From assembly GCA_905331475.1 (NCBI GenBank), contig CAJNYU010002229.1, forward strand, positions 60,781-124,780: DNA of 64,000 nucleotides, written 5' to 3'. Source of the stretch: Rotaria socialis (taxonomy: Eukaryota > Rotifera > Eurotatoria > Philodinida > Philodinidae). This document shows, in pieces, positions 24,735 to 38,205 of this stretch; the first letter of the stretch is position 1, and every line of letters starts with the position of its first letter. The notes under the pieces were generated by a model. The model saw only the letters and a list, made by a program, of their open reading frames with translations. It had not been told where the DNA came from and did not search any database. A program made the translations under genes and the position numbers.

Positions 24735-24913
24735 TGGGCCAACAAATGTTTTCTGGAAGAAACATCAAAAATAAATTATCAAACGAACTTGGAGCAGGAC
24801 AGGGACAGAATCAAAGACCTGCTCAAATGATGCAAATGATGGCGCAGACTACTTACTTCGTAGAACGACATGGTGCAAGGCCAAACGGCGTTCACGCTCA
24901 TCGACATCAATGA
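24735..24913 (+). CDS. Small uncharacterised Gln/Met-rich protein
   Basis: A 59-residue frame starting at an ATG in a strong context (AAAACCATGGGCC). It reads MGQQMFSGRNIKNKLSNELG, then a Gln/Met-rich stretch (QMMQMMAQT) and a His-rich end (HAHRHQ). GC content rises clearly over this stretch compared with both flanks, which is the main reason to think it is coding. The frame stays open upstream to 24569, but that part is AT-rich and looks like noise. An AG (AAACAG) 10 bases upstream of the ATG could be a splice acceptor, making this the last exon of a longer gene. No family is recognised. Confidence 0.35.
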
Positions 24914-25613
24914 GAAGTTTTACAATATTACATATAATATCATTTAACGAATATTAAATCGCATTTTATGCTGGGAGACACTGATCAATTATTTATGAAT
25001 TTGTCGATATTTAAAATAAAATGTCGCCAAAACGTTGACATATTCTTCCATAGCTAATAAATTTATCTTCAAAAAAAAGCTTCTTCATATTTCATGTACT
25101 ATTCCTCTTACTTAAGATTAAAAACCAACAATAAAAAACTCTATTTCTATAGTTGCAAATGATCTTTTAGTCAGTTTCCAAAATATTCTAGTTTTATCAA
25201 AATTATTATTCGCTTTACTTACGTTAGAAACGACATAAATCACGTACAAAAAGCTATGTCGAATATTTCATACGACTAGCCAACTAATTGTCAGGCAATA
25301 AATCAGGTTTCTACTAAATTTCGATTAGAATTTCATACATATATCAATCGTAAAAACTATTTTTTTGCACTAAAATTCAGAGCTGCTAACAATGCCATTC
25401 AACTTTTGCTTTGAAAATCATAATTGGCATAAATAATATAAAGATTCCTATATTCATATTCAATACATTTATTATTGAACAAAAAATAGAAATGCACTAA
25501 ATGAACATTAGAAAAAAAACTATACATTTTCTCATGTATCTGAAATAAATTGAATAACAAAAGGAAATATTTTAATATAATTCGATCACCTGGATACCCT
25601 AGTAAAACATTTC
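24914..25613. other. Intergenic, no gene seen
   Basis: AT-rich spacer between the small frame and the first ubiquitin gene; its right part should contain the ubiquitin 3' untranslated region on the minus strand. Confidence 0.5.
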
Positions 25614-25961
<348 letters not shown>

Positions 25962-26020
25962 TCAGAAGTTGATGATTCTAGATGAGTGTAGAAGACTTCG
26001 TCATGCAATTGTAATGACAC

Positions 26021-27928
26021 TTAGTCACCGATGAGAAAAAAAAACAAAGAACAAATAAATGGAGTATGAGTAATTTGTAATGCTTGAGAACAATGATTCA
26101 TGTAAGCAATAGCGCAAGATGTGCTTAAGAGGGCGCTGGAAATTTCATGCTCTCCTACAAACATTGACAATAGTCGCCGACGGAGGGAAAATAAATTAGA
26201 GATATTAGAATTTTATGTTGTATGCTTTTAGATTACGAAATGATGAGGTAATATTGAAAAATTCTTCTTGACTTTATGATGATAATAATTTTGGTTGATA
26301 GTAGCTGCGGTGCTGGGAAAAAGAAGTTTTATTGACGTGTACATATGATAATTATTTATCAATTATTTTTATTAGCATTTTCCTCTACGAATAACTTAAA
26401 TCTATATACTAGCTTAGTGTAGCAAAGAAATGAATTTATTTCGTCGTGTAAAATTTGAATGTTTCGATTTCTCTAAAATTCAGAACTTTTATATCTTTAA
26501 TTAAAGGCTTTGAAAAGAAATAAGATACGTGAAATGATTCAGAAATACTATGAGCTATAATTGGGTAGCATTCGCTTTCATTTACTGCATATCACAATTT
26601 TAGGTTCAAAAGTCATGGTACCAGAAATTTTAAATACGTTATTAGCTTCTTCGCTGAAATCAATGGCAAATAAATATTCGTTGGGATTGAAATGTTATTA
26701 TATATTAGTCAAATATGTATTAGCAATAATATTTATCAAGTTTCTAATTAATATGGATTGACATAGTTATTTTCAAACAAAAAGAAATGATTAAAAAACA
26801 ACATTTCTACACAGATTATGTGATCATACGAATAATTCGATCATGTATAATGATATTAGAATACAAGCATATAATTTGTTTTGTTGTATTTCCCCATTAA
26901 GACTTAATTGCTTTTTGTAATTATACTTCATGGCCAACAAAACAAAAACAAAAACACGAAACAACAGAAGCTATCATTTAATATATAAATCTTAACGATA
27001 TAAATAATAGATATAAGATGTAGTCCATTATTACTTAGTCCCAAAAGCTATAAACATTCCGCATTGCTCTACAGAAACCGTAGGCGGATTGATTATTGTG
27101 AACATGAACTATACAAGAGCATCTCCTTCGCATAAACAAACATATTTGGCACCGGTATTAACATATGTTTTACATCAACTTCCTAGTGCGACGACAAGGT
27201 AAAACATGTAATAATAAGTCTGATGAGAATAATCGTAAGTCTGGAAAATCATGTTGTTCCTCAAACAGAGAAGACTACTATTCTAAACTAATATTTCCAT
27301 AATTTAATTCTTGAGGTATCGCGAAATTAGGACAATAGAATATAAAACAGGATATAGTAATAGATATCCAATATTAAATTTATTGAAACGAAAGCATTTT
27401 TTTGTAAGTGAAAACCTTATTTTGATACAAAACATTAAATTATTCTCAATAAAACCATATAGTTGCTCTTTGATTTGCGAAAAACAAAATATTCCAGCTT
27501 AAACTTTGGGGCATTAATAAAGCATAGCATAGATTCTCGTATTGCTAAGTTAAACTAATCAACCATTGGATTGATTTTCATCATTATAAGTCAACAAATA
27601 TCAACATAGAACCGGCGTACTTACGTATGGCACTGCTCAAGGCCAACGCCTTCTATGGCAATATCTCATCTAATTGTTACAACCTTTCTGCTACATTTTG
27701 TAAAGAATCATCACAGAGAAATAAAGCAGCATTTTTTTCCTCTCATTCATCAATCGAAATAAACGCAAAATGAAAGTAGTTTTCAATTATTTTATTGTGA
27801 GCAAGACATACTCAATCATATAGTGACTGTTTATAATAGATACATAAAAGAAATCACAAAAGTATAGGTTCTCATCAACTCGAGAAACAATGGAAAAAAT
27901 AGTTCATTCTATTCAAATTTTTAATAAT
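26021..27928. other. Spacer between the two ubiquitin genes
   Basis: No gene supported. A GC-richer patch near 27600-27680 contains a short frame beginning MALLKANAFYGN, but it is too short to identify and has no clear continuation. Confidence 0.45.
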
Positions 27929-28177
<249 letters not shown>

Positions 28178-28250
28178 TTAATAGCAAGTAAAAGTAGAGA
28201 AGAAATAAGTTAAGCACAAGGCGAATGGAGTGTCGTGAAAGACGTAACCG

Positions 28251-28260
28251 CTTATATACT
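28251..28260 (-). promoter_or_regulatory. TATA box of ubiquitin copy B
   Basis: The minus strand reads AGTATATAAG, 83-92 bases upstream of the ATG, the same spacing as in copy A. Upstream, AGAAAC and AAGAAGCTGATTC near 28285-28305 resemble degenerate heat-shock element units. Confidence 0.55.
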
Positions 28261-28932
28261 ATGTCTGTCTTGTGATGATGAATCAGCTTCTTGATGTTTC
28301 TTGTTGATGGCGCAATTGCACGATATGTTTGTAATGACACACTACACAAGGATGAAAAGTGAGGGAAAAAACCAAGAGAAATTCAATAAAAAGGACGAAA
28401 TAAGAAAGTCATATAATTCATTTGAACGCAGTGGTTCTTACGATCTTACTTGAAAATAGTAAAATAAGTTATCTTTGGAGATGAATGTTGAATCAAAGTT
28501 TAGCTGTATTCATAGAGTATGTCGGGAGAAATCCGGTTGAAATGAAATTTGTTGCTATGGCGAAGGATAACCTATTGTTTTCAATTAGTTGAGTTCTAAT
28601 CCAATCGATGTATGTCTGAACTGTTGTAAGATTTTTCCTATGGAGATGCTATATTGATCTATATCGGCGTTTATATCTGTTCTATGTCTCGAGGAGATAT
28701 AGAAGAGAGAAAAAGAAAAGAATGTTAGTTATGCGATATTTCTCACATATGAGAACAGAAAAGAGGGTAAGGCAGTCGGCGTCTTAGACAGATACTGTAT
28801 TGAACATACAGTCAATTGCCATATTTTTTCTTATGTAATAGACCTTTGATTTGTTTTCTTATGACAGTAACACATTTATTGATAGACATGAATACTTGAT
28901 GATTTCTTTTTAGATTTCTTTTATAAAAAAGC
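28261..28932. other. Divergent intergenic region, ubiquitin B / prolyl hydroxylase
   Basis: Shared upstream region for two divergent genes. Apart from the ubiquitin TATA box I see no other clear regulatory motif and no gene. Confidence 0.45.
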
Positions 28933-31900
28933 ATGTTTCTAATAAAAATATTTTTCTTAATTCTTATCAAATCAATGTCTATCCAAAGTGACTTATTTAC
29001 GTCAACAACACATTTATCTCATTTATTAAATACTGAAGTAGGTTTAGCTAAACAATTAGATATCTACCTGAAAGAAGAATATGAACGATTAGATCACATA
29101 GAAAAGTAATTACCCAAAGGAAATGTAGTTTTTGATCTAATCTCTATTGTGTGATTTGATTTTGTTTTCCTTGTAAAGATTTGTTAATGTTATCAAAGAT
29201 GAGATTCGTCAAGCGCAAGGAAACGAAGAATATTATTTTGGTAATCCAGTTAATTCATATTTATTTATTAAACATTTAACAGCTGACTGGAATAATATAG
29301 AACAGTTGCTACCGACAGGTGTAGACAAGTCTTTTTACAAAGCGATAATTTAATCGTTAATTATACCTTTTTTTAGACTCTGTAAAAAATATTGGTAGTA
29401 AATGGTTATTTCCTACATTTGAAGATTACACTGGTAAATTAATAATTGTCCTTGTTTGTCCTTTGTAATATTTTCTCTCAAAAACAACATAGGATCTGCT
29501 ATTGGATTGATGCGCTTACAAGATACATATGAATTAAATACCAGTCAATTAGCTAATGGAGAATTAAGTTCAAAATTTAAATCAAAACGATTAAGTGGTT
29601 AGTATAATGAATGTTTTCTTTTTGTTGTTGTTGTTGATATCATTCTATGTATCACTTCTGATCAATGAGTAGATGCTGAAGTGTAACCTAAGGCAAAAAT
29701 GTTTCGAATGGTTGATAAAATCGTCTCGTTCATTTTTACTTTGAAAGGACGGATAACTTAGTATGAATAGAAAGTTTCCATTGGAATAATCATCGGAAGG
29801 ATTTTCTTGGCTAGGTATGAGTTTCTTTTATGGGTTTTATCATATTCTACATGAAATGCATCGAAGAGTCACAGTAAAGAATTCTGATATGGTTATTTGT
29901 GCGACATTCAAAACTCATGGCACTTATTGTACGATAGATTTTATACTCGAGATACTTGTTTCTTTCTTGAAATAGTGCTCTTTCAAGGAGAATCAATTGT
30001 TTTTGTGATTTGTGTAGACTCGAGAGTGTTTTTTTCGTGGCTGACTGTTTCGCGAAAAAAAGATTCATTTATATATATTCAAATCATGAACATTTATTGG
30101 TGGAGAAAATTTTTCATATTAGAACTATGTACGGGCTCATTGATATATCTCCTAATATAATTGATAGACCCAGTGATAAACTCATAACTCGACAAGGAAA
30201 ATGTATGAGTGCCTAATCGATTCGACCTTTTATATTCTCACGGACGTGAGTTCTACTTATAGGAAAAATATCAATACGAAACCTTTGAATCATTTGAGAC
30301 TGTTGCTTGCCAGACAATGTCTGCTAGTCAATACTAATCTCACTGTTGGATAAACGTAATTCACCATCATAATAGAAAAAATAAAAAATCATGACTGAAT
30401 GATTTGCTTTTCATAGCTTTGGAATGTTATGATTTGGGACGTGTTGCATATACAAATGGCGATTTCTATCATACACTAATGTGGATGCAAGAAGCACTTG
30501 ACCATTTGGATACAGAAACGAATCATACGTCAATCAATAAAATTGATATTTTAGATCATCTTGCTTATGCAACATCACAGGTTTACAGATGCAAATGCAT
30601 TTATTGTGTTGATTGAATGTTTATTTTATTTATTTATTGTAGCAAGGAAATGTTGAACATGCATTAGCGATCACTGAAGAAATACTAACAATGGGTAATG
30701 ACACATCGACTTTTTTAGTGAGAATTTTTCAAAGTTTTTTTTTTGAAGCTCCGGATCATTTTCGTGCACAAAATAATAAAGTCTATTATGAAACTATTAT
30801 AAAAAATCGCACACTAACTAAAAAACAACGAAGAGATGATATTGATAAAAGTAATTCAACCAATCTTAAATTAATTCAAACGGCATCAAACGATGAAAGT
30901 TATAAAATAAATAATAAACGATCTGATGATTACTTCGACGAACAGGAATCATATGAACACCTATGTCGACAAAATGGGACTCGAGTATAATCGAAAAAAA
31001 AAGAATATAGATCTTTATCATTTGCGATTTTATTCTTTAGCTACATCCAAAATATCAATCGAAATTATTTTGTCGCTATCGTCATAACAATCATCCATAC
31101 CTTATTTTACAACCCGTTAAAGAGGAACAATTATTACATCAACCAGCTATTTTATTCTATCATGATATTATCAGTGATTCAGATATTGAAAAAATCAAAT
31201 CACTTGCTTTACCAAAAGTATGTTATATCTAAACTAGAAGATATACAGTTTCAATAAAATGCTCATTTTACAGTTACAACGTGCTGTCGTTCGTGATTTT
31301 ACGACTGATACTTTTCAACCAGCTGATTACAGAATTTGTAAGAGGTACCGGTAAAAATATTTGTTTAATTATAATGATTTCTACTAATTCTCAATTGCAC
31401 ATTGTGGTCAACTTAGTTTTGTTTGTAGTTGATTAAACTAAAACAAAACAGAAATTTGTGTAGTTGATTGCTGTGTCTTAATCTAGTAAAATTATGAGTT
31501 TAACTATTAACGGTACCTATTGGCACGCATATATGGTTCTGTATCTGTGCGTAATCGCTTTGAACTCAACTTTTAGAATTGTATCTATAATCAATTTATT
31601 TTGGGATAGATGTTGTGCAAATAGATTTCATACCAAGTTAATCATTTTTTCATAAAAGAATTCTTGACCGCTTATCATCAATAGAAAACTAATACTATAT
31701 GGAAGTAATAAGTATTATTTTTTTATTATCGATTGCATGTCACCATTTTTAATCACACTCATAAGTCTATTGCGATGTACACTCTAAGAGTATCAGTATC
31801 GGGTGAGCATTAATAAAAATTGGTTTCTAGCTATTACGTATTCTTCATATTGGAAATATGCCAAATCCGTATGTTGACTTGACACGTGAGAGAAACAGCT

Positions 31901-33337
31901 CGCTTTATAGCATTATATGCATAATCGTGTAAACACTTCAAAGGTCAACGTACTATTAATTTTTTCAAGGATATCCAGATATCTTTAGGTTTTAGATGAT
32001 TCATTCTATTATGTATATTTCCGTTGATCATAGCTAAGTGAAAAGTCGTTTCTTTTATCTATTTCCTTCATTTTTTTTAATATTCTCAATCAAGACTAAA
32101 CTGCAAGGTTCAGATTTCGTATATATGTTCATGCAATAATATTATTTATCCAATGTATACTATACTATTTGTTATTGTGCTCGAGGAAAATTTCCTTTGT
32201 TTACATTATTATTTGATGAATATTCAGACAGCCATTTATCTCTCATTATGGTTGTAGTTGAGAGAAGCAATGATACAAATCCTAACAAATAGAAAAAATA
32301 AATGAACATACCAATTATAGAGTGAGTGAGCAAAAGGTACGAAATGAGGAAAACAATAATATTTATTTGCATGTCAATCATCGATTTTGAAAACATTCAT
32401 TTTTGAATTCGCTTCATCGATCCATCACATTTTAACTTATTATTCTATATACTATGCTTTTGCTTTATGCATATATTAATTATAAAAATCTGTATGTCAT
32501 TTTGGTTGTTTTCTTTCTTGCTTCTTATCAAAATAGTCCCATATTTTAGTGCTTGGCTGAGAAATGAAGACTCACCAGTCATCGCTCGTCTATCCCGACT
32601 AATTGAAGCTATTACAAATTTAAGTATGATAACAGCTGAAGACCTTCAAGTATGATTATATGATTTTCATAACACAAAAAATTATCTATTGATTACATTC
32701 TAAGATTGCAAATTATGGCGTTGGTGGTCATTATGAACCTCATTTTGATTTTTCACGAGTAAGTAAGTCTATCAAGTAGTGTTATTAAATAAACTCTTCA
32801 ATCTAGAGACGAGAAAAAGATCCATTGTCACGTCTGGGCGCCGGTTAGTTAACATTCTTTCTGTTTTTATTTTGTAAAAATTCTATAATAAAAAAGTTTG
32901 CTTGACAGGAAATCGAATAGCTACATGGTTAACTTATGTAAGTTCATTATAATGAGAGATTTTATTAGAGTAAAAATGATTCTTTCTAGCTGAGTGATGT
33001 CGAAGAAGGTGGTGCAACTGTTTTTCCTTTAGCTGGCGGTCATTTAAAACCAAAAAAAGGCGGTGCAGCATTTTGGTATAATCTTTACGCATCGGGTGAA
33101 GGTTAGAATATTATTAATTGTGTTTATTAATCGAAATTATTTTGTTCTAGGTGACTATAACACTCGTCATGCAGGTAAGATGTTTAGTTTTCTTTTTGAT
33201 CAGTACATAGAGCCTGGATTTTTTTCTCTTCGTTAGCTTGCCCGGTATTGATTGGTAATAAATGGGTAGCAAATAAATGGATTCATGAACGTGGTCAAGA
33301 GTTTCGTCGGCCATGTTCACTCAATCCAATGGTATAA
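28933..33337 (+). CDS. P4HA: Prolyl 4-hydroxylase alpha subunit, 16 exons
   Basis: Exons: 28933-29105, 29179-29318, 29377-29433, 29493-29597, 30417-30580, 30643-30694, 30749-30984, 31041-31217, 31274-31344, 32550-32649, 32705-32758, 32807-32843, 32909-32937, 32990-33101, 33151-33174, 33237-33337, giving 543 codons plus stop, close to the family length. It begins with a hydrophobic signal peptide (MFLIKIFFLILIKSMS), as expected for an ER-lumen enzyme. The peptide-binding TPR region has ALECYDLGRVAY and the Cys-containing linker has SKLFCRYR. The catalytic domain keeps the iron ligands H438 and D440 (YEPHFDF) and H509 (NTRHAACPVL), plus the 2-oxoglutarate lysine K519 (IGNKW). It hydroxylates collagen-type prolines using Fe(II), O2, 2-oxoglutarate and ascorbate with a PDI beta subunit. 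Two introns (29598-30416 and 31345-32549) are far longer than the rest. AATAAA lies at about 33643. Confidence 0.95.
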
Positions 33338-36300
33338 GTTAAGAAACAAGCAGAATATCCTATTGTCAGAGATTCGTTTTTCTGTACGGCTATTTATTTG
33401 TTTGAGTATATTGGTATTTTTGTTTTCTAATGAGAATTTTTTGCAAATTTTAGTGTATATAGTAATAGAAACTATAATATGACGAAATAACCTATCAAAA
33501 GTCAGGTTTCATAATTGTGTTCTTTTTTTATGATCATGTTTGATACTAATATTTAGTTTTTTTAGCGTTGAATTTTTACAACGAAGAAACATGAATAATT
33601 GTCTGCGTCTTGTTGATATTTTTATCAATTTTTCTTTGTTGAAATAAACAAATGATTTACTTTTATCAATTAATAAATGTTCTCTTATAAACCAGATAAA
33701 TATTACATGCTTATGTCTTGATTAAATATAACATAAGTTATATAATCTGCTTAGATATAGAAAATTAATGTGATATTTGTCTTAGAATAAGCATGACTGT
33801 TTTGTAGCATAAGATTAAGGTCATCGTCATAGTTGGCAATGAACCTCACTGATAGAAGAATGTTCGATACTCATTAATAAATGATTAAGATTGATCGAAT
33901 TTTCAACTATACGGATTCTGATTAAAATTAAAATAACTTGACTACTAAATGAAATGAACTCATTCTGATCAAATTGAATTAATTAATAACCGAATAAATT
34001 TTTATTTGTTTCATTACTAATAGAAACAGCATAGCAGAAATTCTTCGGTAAGATCGTCACATATTTCCTAAAGGCATATTTATTTTTACATATCGATGAG
34101 TTTTGGCCTTGATTTGCCTAGATGACATTCTTATTATAGTTTCGTGCTACGTGCATTCATTGTTATGAGTTCTTTGGCAACATGGACAGGAGGCGGCAAC
34201 ATTAAAATTAAAATAAAAAGCTAAATTATAACAAAGACCTATTACGAGAGGCATAGCCTGATCGATAAATAAGAAAAAATGCTTTGTTATTATTGATCAT
34301 TTACAACGAGCATCAAATAGATCAATTTAAAAACTACTTATACCAAAAATTCAATTAATTTTAAATGCAGTATGTTTTTGCTGCTTTTTTTTAGAAAATA
34401 ATTATATTTCTAGTAATGCTATTAACCTACTTTTATATTTTCACGATAAAATTTTTCTTACATAAATTATGATGGGAAAATATATTTCTTCGGAGAAACG
34501 TCTAGCCAATGCCAACTTGGGGATTATGATATTAAAAAAGACGAAGAATAATTCTATTATCCTTCGAAAATATAGAAAAATAGGTAAGATTAGAAATGAT
34601 CATTCTCTCTCTCTCTCTTCAACTACCCTGTTATTTAATATTGAGCATAAACGATCGAATCGACCCTAGATTGAGGCGTTCATTGTAATAGTTCGTAATA
34701 AAATTTGAATTGAAGAAATAAAACTGAATGAATAAGAGCAAGTTTGGTTATTTGTAATATTATGATAAAATATTTTCTATAGCCTTTCACTTGTAGATTT
34801 ACAATTATCGAATAGATTGCTTTGTCTTTTTTTTGCTATGAATTGTAAACAGTATTTTTTTATCATTAAAACTTCAACAGTCTAAATTTAGATACTTGAA
34901 AGAATTTTCAATTAAAAATGTAATTTATTTTTTGGCTCATTCACGGAACAAGTCTATGTTTACAATAACATGACCCCGCCATTGAACTTCATGTATAATG
35001 AATAATCTTAATCATCATGTTAATATGTTTTCTTTTTTGCCTAAGGCTACCATAAATTATTCCACAAAACAATACATCTTTTACTTATCTAATAGAAAGC
35101 ATCTCAACAGTCTAGGGATAAATATTATTTTTCTTTTCGTTTTTTACGGTGTAATATACATATATATATGTGCACGCTGTTTCATTGTGATCAATAGCAA
35201 AATCAAGTGTAACAATAACATGAGATCTAGGTATCTATTATGATGATGTTATGAAAACAATCTTGTTGCGTGTTTAAAAAAATCATAGAAGAAACAAACA
35301 AAATTTCTAATAAATGTTGTTATCTACAGATGTATATTTAATATACTTTTATTTTTCCTTTTTAGAGTTATTATTGCCAATAAAAAAGCAAAAAATCATA
35401 TCTAAATAGTACTCAAGTTGTTGTAGACAATAGGTCATTATATAAAATGTTGATAAGAAAACTTTTGAATAATGTACTTTCATTGTTTTTTTACTCTATT
35501 AAACTAGACGAGAACAACTAGCAAACACGTAAACAAGATGGATTCATTTTCGTATTGTTCTTCAGTATATACGTATGCGTGTGTGATTCAAGGTGAATTT
35601 GTCTTTGATTTTGATCCTTGATAAGATCAAGTTTAACTATCGCTTTGAGAAGAAAAAATGCCGAATGCTGATTCTGCTTCCTTATGTAGATTATTCAAGT
35701 ATACAGCTTTAATATTTATTGATAACATTCGGTTTTTATTTGATTAATAAAGATGACATCATGCGTAAAGATGAAAGGTTATTTATTCAATCTAGGGTTT
35801 CATTATACTGCTGACAATGATCTAGATAAAGGTTTGCATCTCATCTTAAATAACATGAGCAACGATTTTTTTAAATAAATTCATTAAAACAATTCAATGT
35901 AGTCAGTCTTATTTCTCTTGTTCATATCGAATAATTATTCATTCGTTACATATGCATAGGTTAAAGTCGATAAGGTTGATTACTAATTAATTAGTCACTG
36001 TGCAATCAAATCCAAACTTAACCATACGATGTTCCAGTATTACTTCAATATTAGACATTAGTTGAATTAATGTCCTGAGATTGATTGAAAGGATAAGATC
36101 TAATGATGGTACATAAAAAGAAAAATGGATATAATATTTTAATATTTTTTCAAAAATTACACACTTGCTGATATGTTTTTCGACTATTTTATATATTCAA
36201 GTAAAATGATTGATTGCCAATACAAAACTATAAAAACAAAATATCCATATTCATCAATCATGAGTTTGTGACAAAGATATATTTACGAAAAAATGATAAT

Positions 36301-36739
36301 GATTTGTTGTCTCGGTGTCCAAAGTTTCATGGAATATGTTTCTTTGTATTATAATCGAAAAGATAATGAAGCAAGATCGTTCATGCCATTCTAATCGTTT
36401 TGTTTTTTACTTAATAATGGAAAATGAACTGTAACAATAATAGTTCATATTTGATGTTACCGAACTTACATCATATTGATTCTTCTTTGTAGCAGCTAAG
36501 AACTCGTTGGAATAATATAGATTCATTATTGAACGTTGTAATCGTGTGTTTTTATCTACATTATCGAATAATTGTGAAAAGTTTTATCTATAAGCATTTT
36601 ATGGCTTTATCTTCTAGTAAACTTATTAATCGTGCAAAAATAACAAACAAAAAAAGTAGTTTTGTTAGTGTTGTTCGTGTTTTTTTTCTGTAAATAATCA
36701 CAGTTTATTGTTCAAAACAAATAAGAATAAGAATAATAA
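33338..36739. other. Intergenic, no gene seen
   Basis: About 3.4 kb of AT-rich spacer after the prolyl hydroxylase gene. Short frames such as 34469-34669 and 34998-35243 are background-like. Confidence 0.5.
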
Positions 36740-37465
36740 TTAAAGTTTGATTTGTTTATTTGCCGAATTTAATAACCGATCAACATTACTAAAAACAGTT
36801 TTCTTTAAACCGCGATTATTTTGTGATGCCAATATATCAATGTCATTTTCATCCGAACTATCACAACAATTTTCATCAGCATGATATTGGCTTTGAATAT
36901 CATTAATGCTCTTAATATTATTTCCATCGTTAGCAATTAAACCACATTTATCTGATAATGATGAATGCATATCGATTGTACTTAATACAGTCTCAATAGG
37001 TTTAACCGGAAAATTTTTTTGACTGCTAGTTGCTGAACAGACACTACGACCTGAACGAGCTTTTTCAGAACCATTATTTATAAATGTTTGCTGAGATGAT
37101 AACGTCGTAAATGTTGTTGGAGAGCCATTGTCATAGGAATTCTGAGATAAAGAATATGATGCAATACTTAAATTTGATACTGACGAATTATCCTCGGACA
37201 TATTAAAAAGATTTGTTAGTGAATCAGATTTCTGTCGATTATTTGCTGATAAACTACAAACACTGCCAATTTCGCTTAGATCACTTGTTGACCCAGTAAT
37301 TGAAACTAGCAAAAAAAAATGAAAACAAAATAAGGCATTGCTTTTTTTTTGCAGTTTAATACAAAGATTCTTACTTGATTGTTGAGATATCGATGGTGAT
37401 ATATACTCTTCCATTTCAAGGTAGGTAGGTGAATGTGGAGGGAGAATACGACGTTGAAATTTCAT
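36740..37465 (-). CDS. Uncharacterised Ser/Asn-rich protein, two exons
   Basis: Exons 37375-37465 and 36740-37305, joined in phase 1, 218 codons plus TAA. It begins MKFQRRILPPHSPTYLEMEE and then becomes strongly Ser-rich (SEIGSVCSLS, SSVSNLSIASYSLSQ, SGRSVCSATSS). An acidic patch (ENCCDSSDENDIDIL) precedes a basic end (RGLKKTVFSNVDRLLN). No domain, membrane segment or signal peptide is visible; it is probably disordered and likely phosphorylated. The splice sites are good (CAA|GTAAGA and CTAG acceptor) and both exons are open in the same frame. No family is recognised. An upstream exon cannot be excluded. Confidence 0.6.
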   Translation of the reverse strand: MKFQRRILPPHSPTYLEMEEYISPSISQQSSKNLCIKLQKKSNALFCFHFFLLVSITGSTSDLSEIGSVCSLSANNRQKSDSLTNLFNMSEDNSSVSNLSIASYSLSQNSYDNGSPTTFTTLSSQQTFINNGSEKARSGRSVCSATSSQKNFPVKPIETVLSTIDMHSSLSDKCGLIANDGNNIKSINDIQSQYHADENCCDSSDENDIDILASQNNRGLKKTVFSNVDRLLNSANKQIKL

Positions 37466-38205
37466 TTTCTTGTTGTTTATTATGCAGTGGTTCACCTTCG
37501 TGAAATAAGGTCACATCGAAGATTCACCCGTTCTTTCGATTATTGTTTTTTGTTATTATTCGTTGTCATCGTGGTTAATGCAAATATAGGAAGGAGAAAG
37601 GCAAAGAAAAAAAATCGAAACGCAAATGATGATTAAATGCGTAGAATGCTAAAGAAGAGAGAGAGGAAAAAGAATGTTAAATATTTTTTTCTGACTCGAC
37701 CAAGCCAGCCAATAGCGGAATTCGATATAGATTGCGCTTGGCAGACGGAAAATTAGACAAGACAATGAGTTATGTATACTATTTCTTCAAAATGAGAACT
37801 CGATTTCTTTTTATAAAAGAAAAGAACCCGAGAAAATTTACATTTCTATGTCAGTTTCTTTTTCTTTTGCTTCATTTTACTGTATGACATAAACGTACTA
37901 TTAATGTATATGCTACCAATCTCGTGCAAGAGGATTTTGTTGGCTATGTTCTGTATTCTGGTTTCTTTCTTTTTATATGAGAAGAAGGAAAAAAAAAGGA
38001 GAACAATATAAACAGGAAAAGAAAAAAGAAAAGTAAATTGGTAATCAACCAAGTAAAATAAATCAATACAATTACATGCACAACATAAGAATGAACAAAA
38101 CAAACGAACTAACTAAATCCTTTTTTTTTCTTCAAAAGAGTAATTAATTTTGTTGGATGAATAAACAATCGAAAGAAAACAACGAAATACAAGTAGTTGA
38201 TGGTA
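37466..38205. other. Intergenic between two minus-strand genes
   Basis: Contains the 5' region of the Ser-rich gene and the 3' region of the calmodulin-like gene. No separate gene is seen. Confidence 0.5.

Noticed and set aside
27600-27780. GC-richer patch with a short frame starting MALLKANAFYGN
   Set aside because: Vaguely recalls polymerase motifs, but it is too short, lacks catalytic residues and has no continuation.
30695-30748. Read-through of a short segment in the prolyl hydroxylase gene as coding
   Set aside because: The frame is open, but removing it as an intron (G|GTAATG to GAAG|CT) gives the conserved family sequence ILTMAPDHFRAQNN, so it was treated as an intron.
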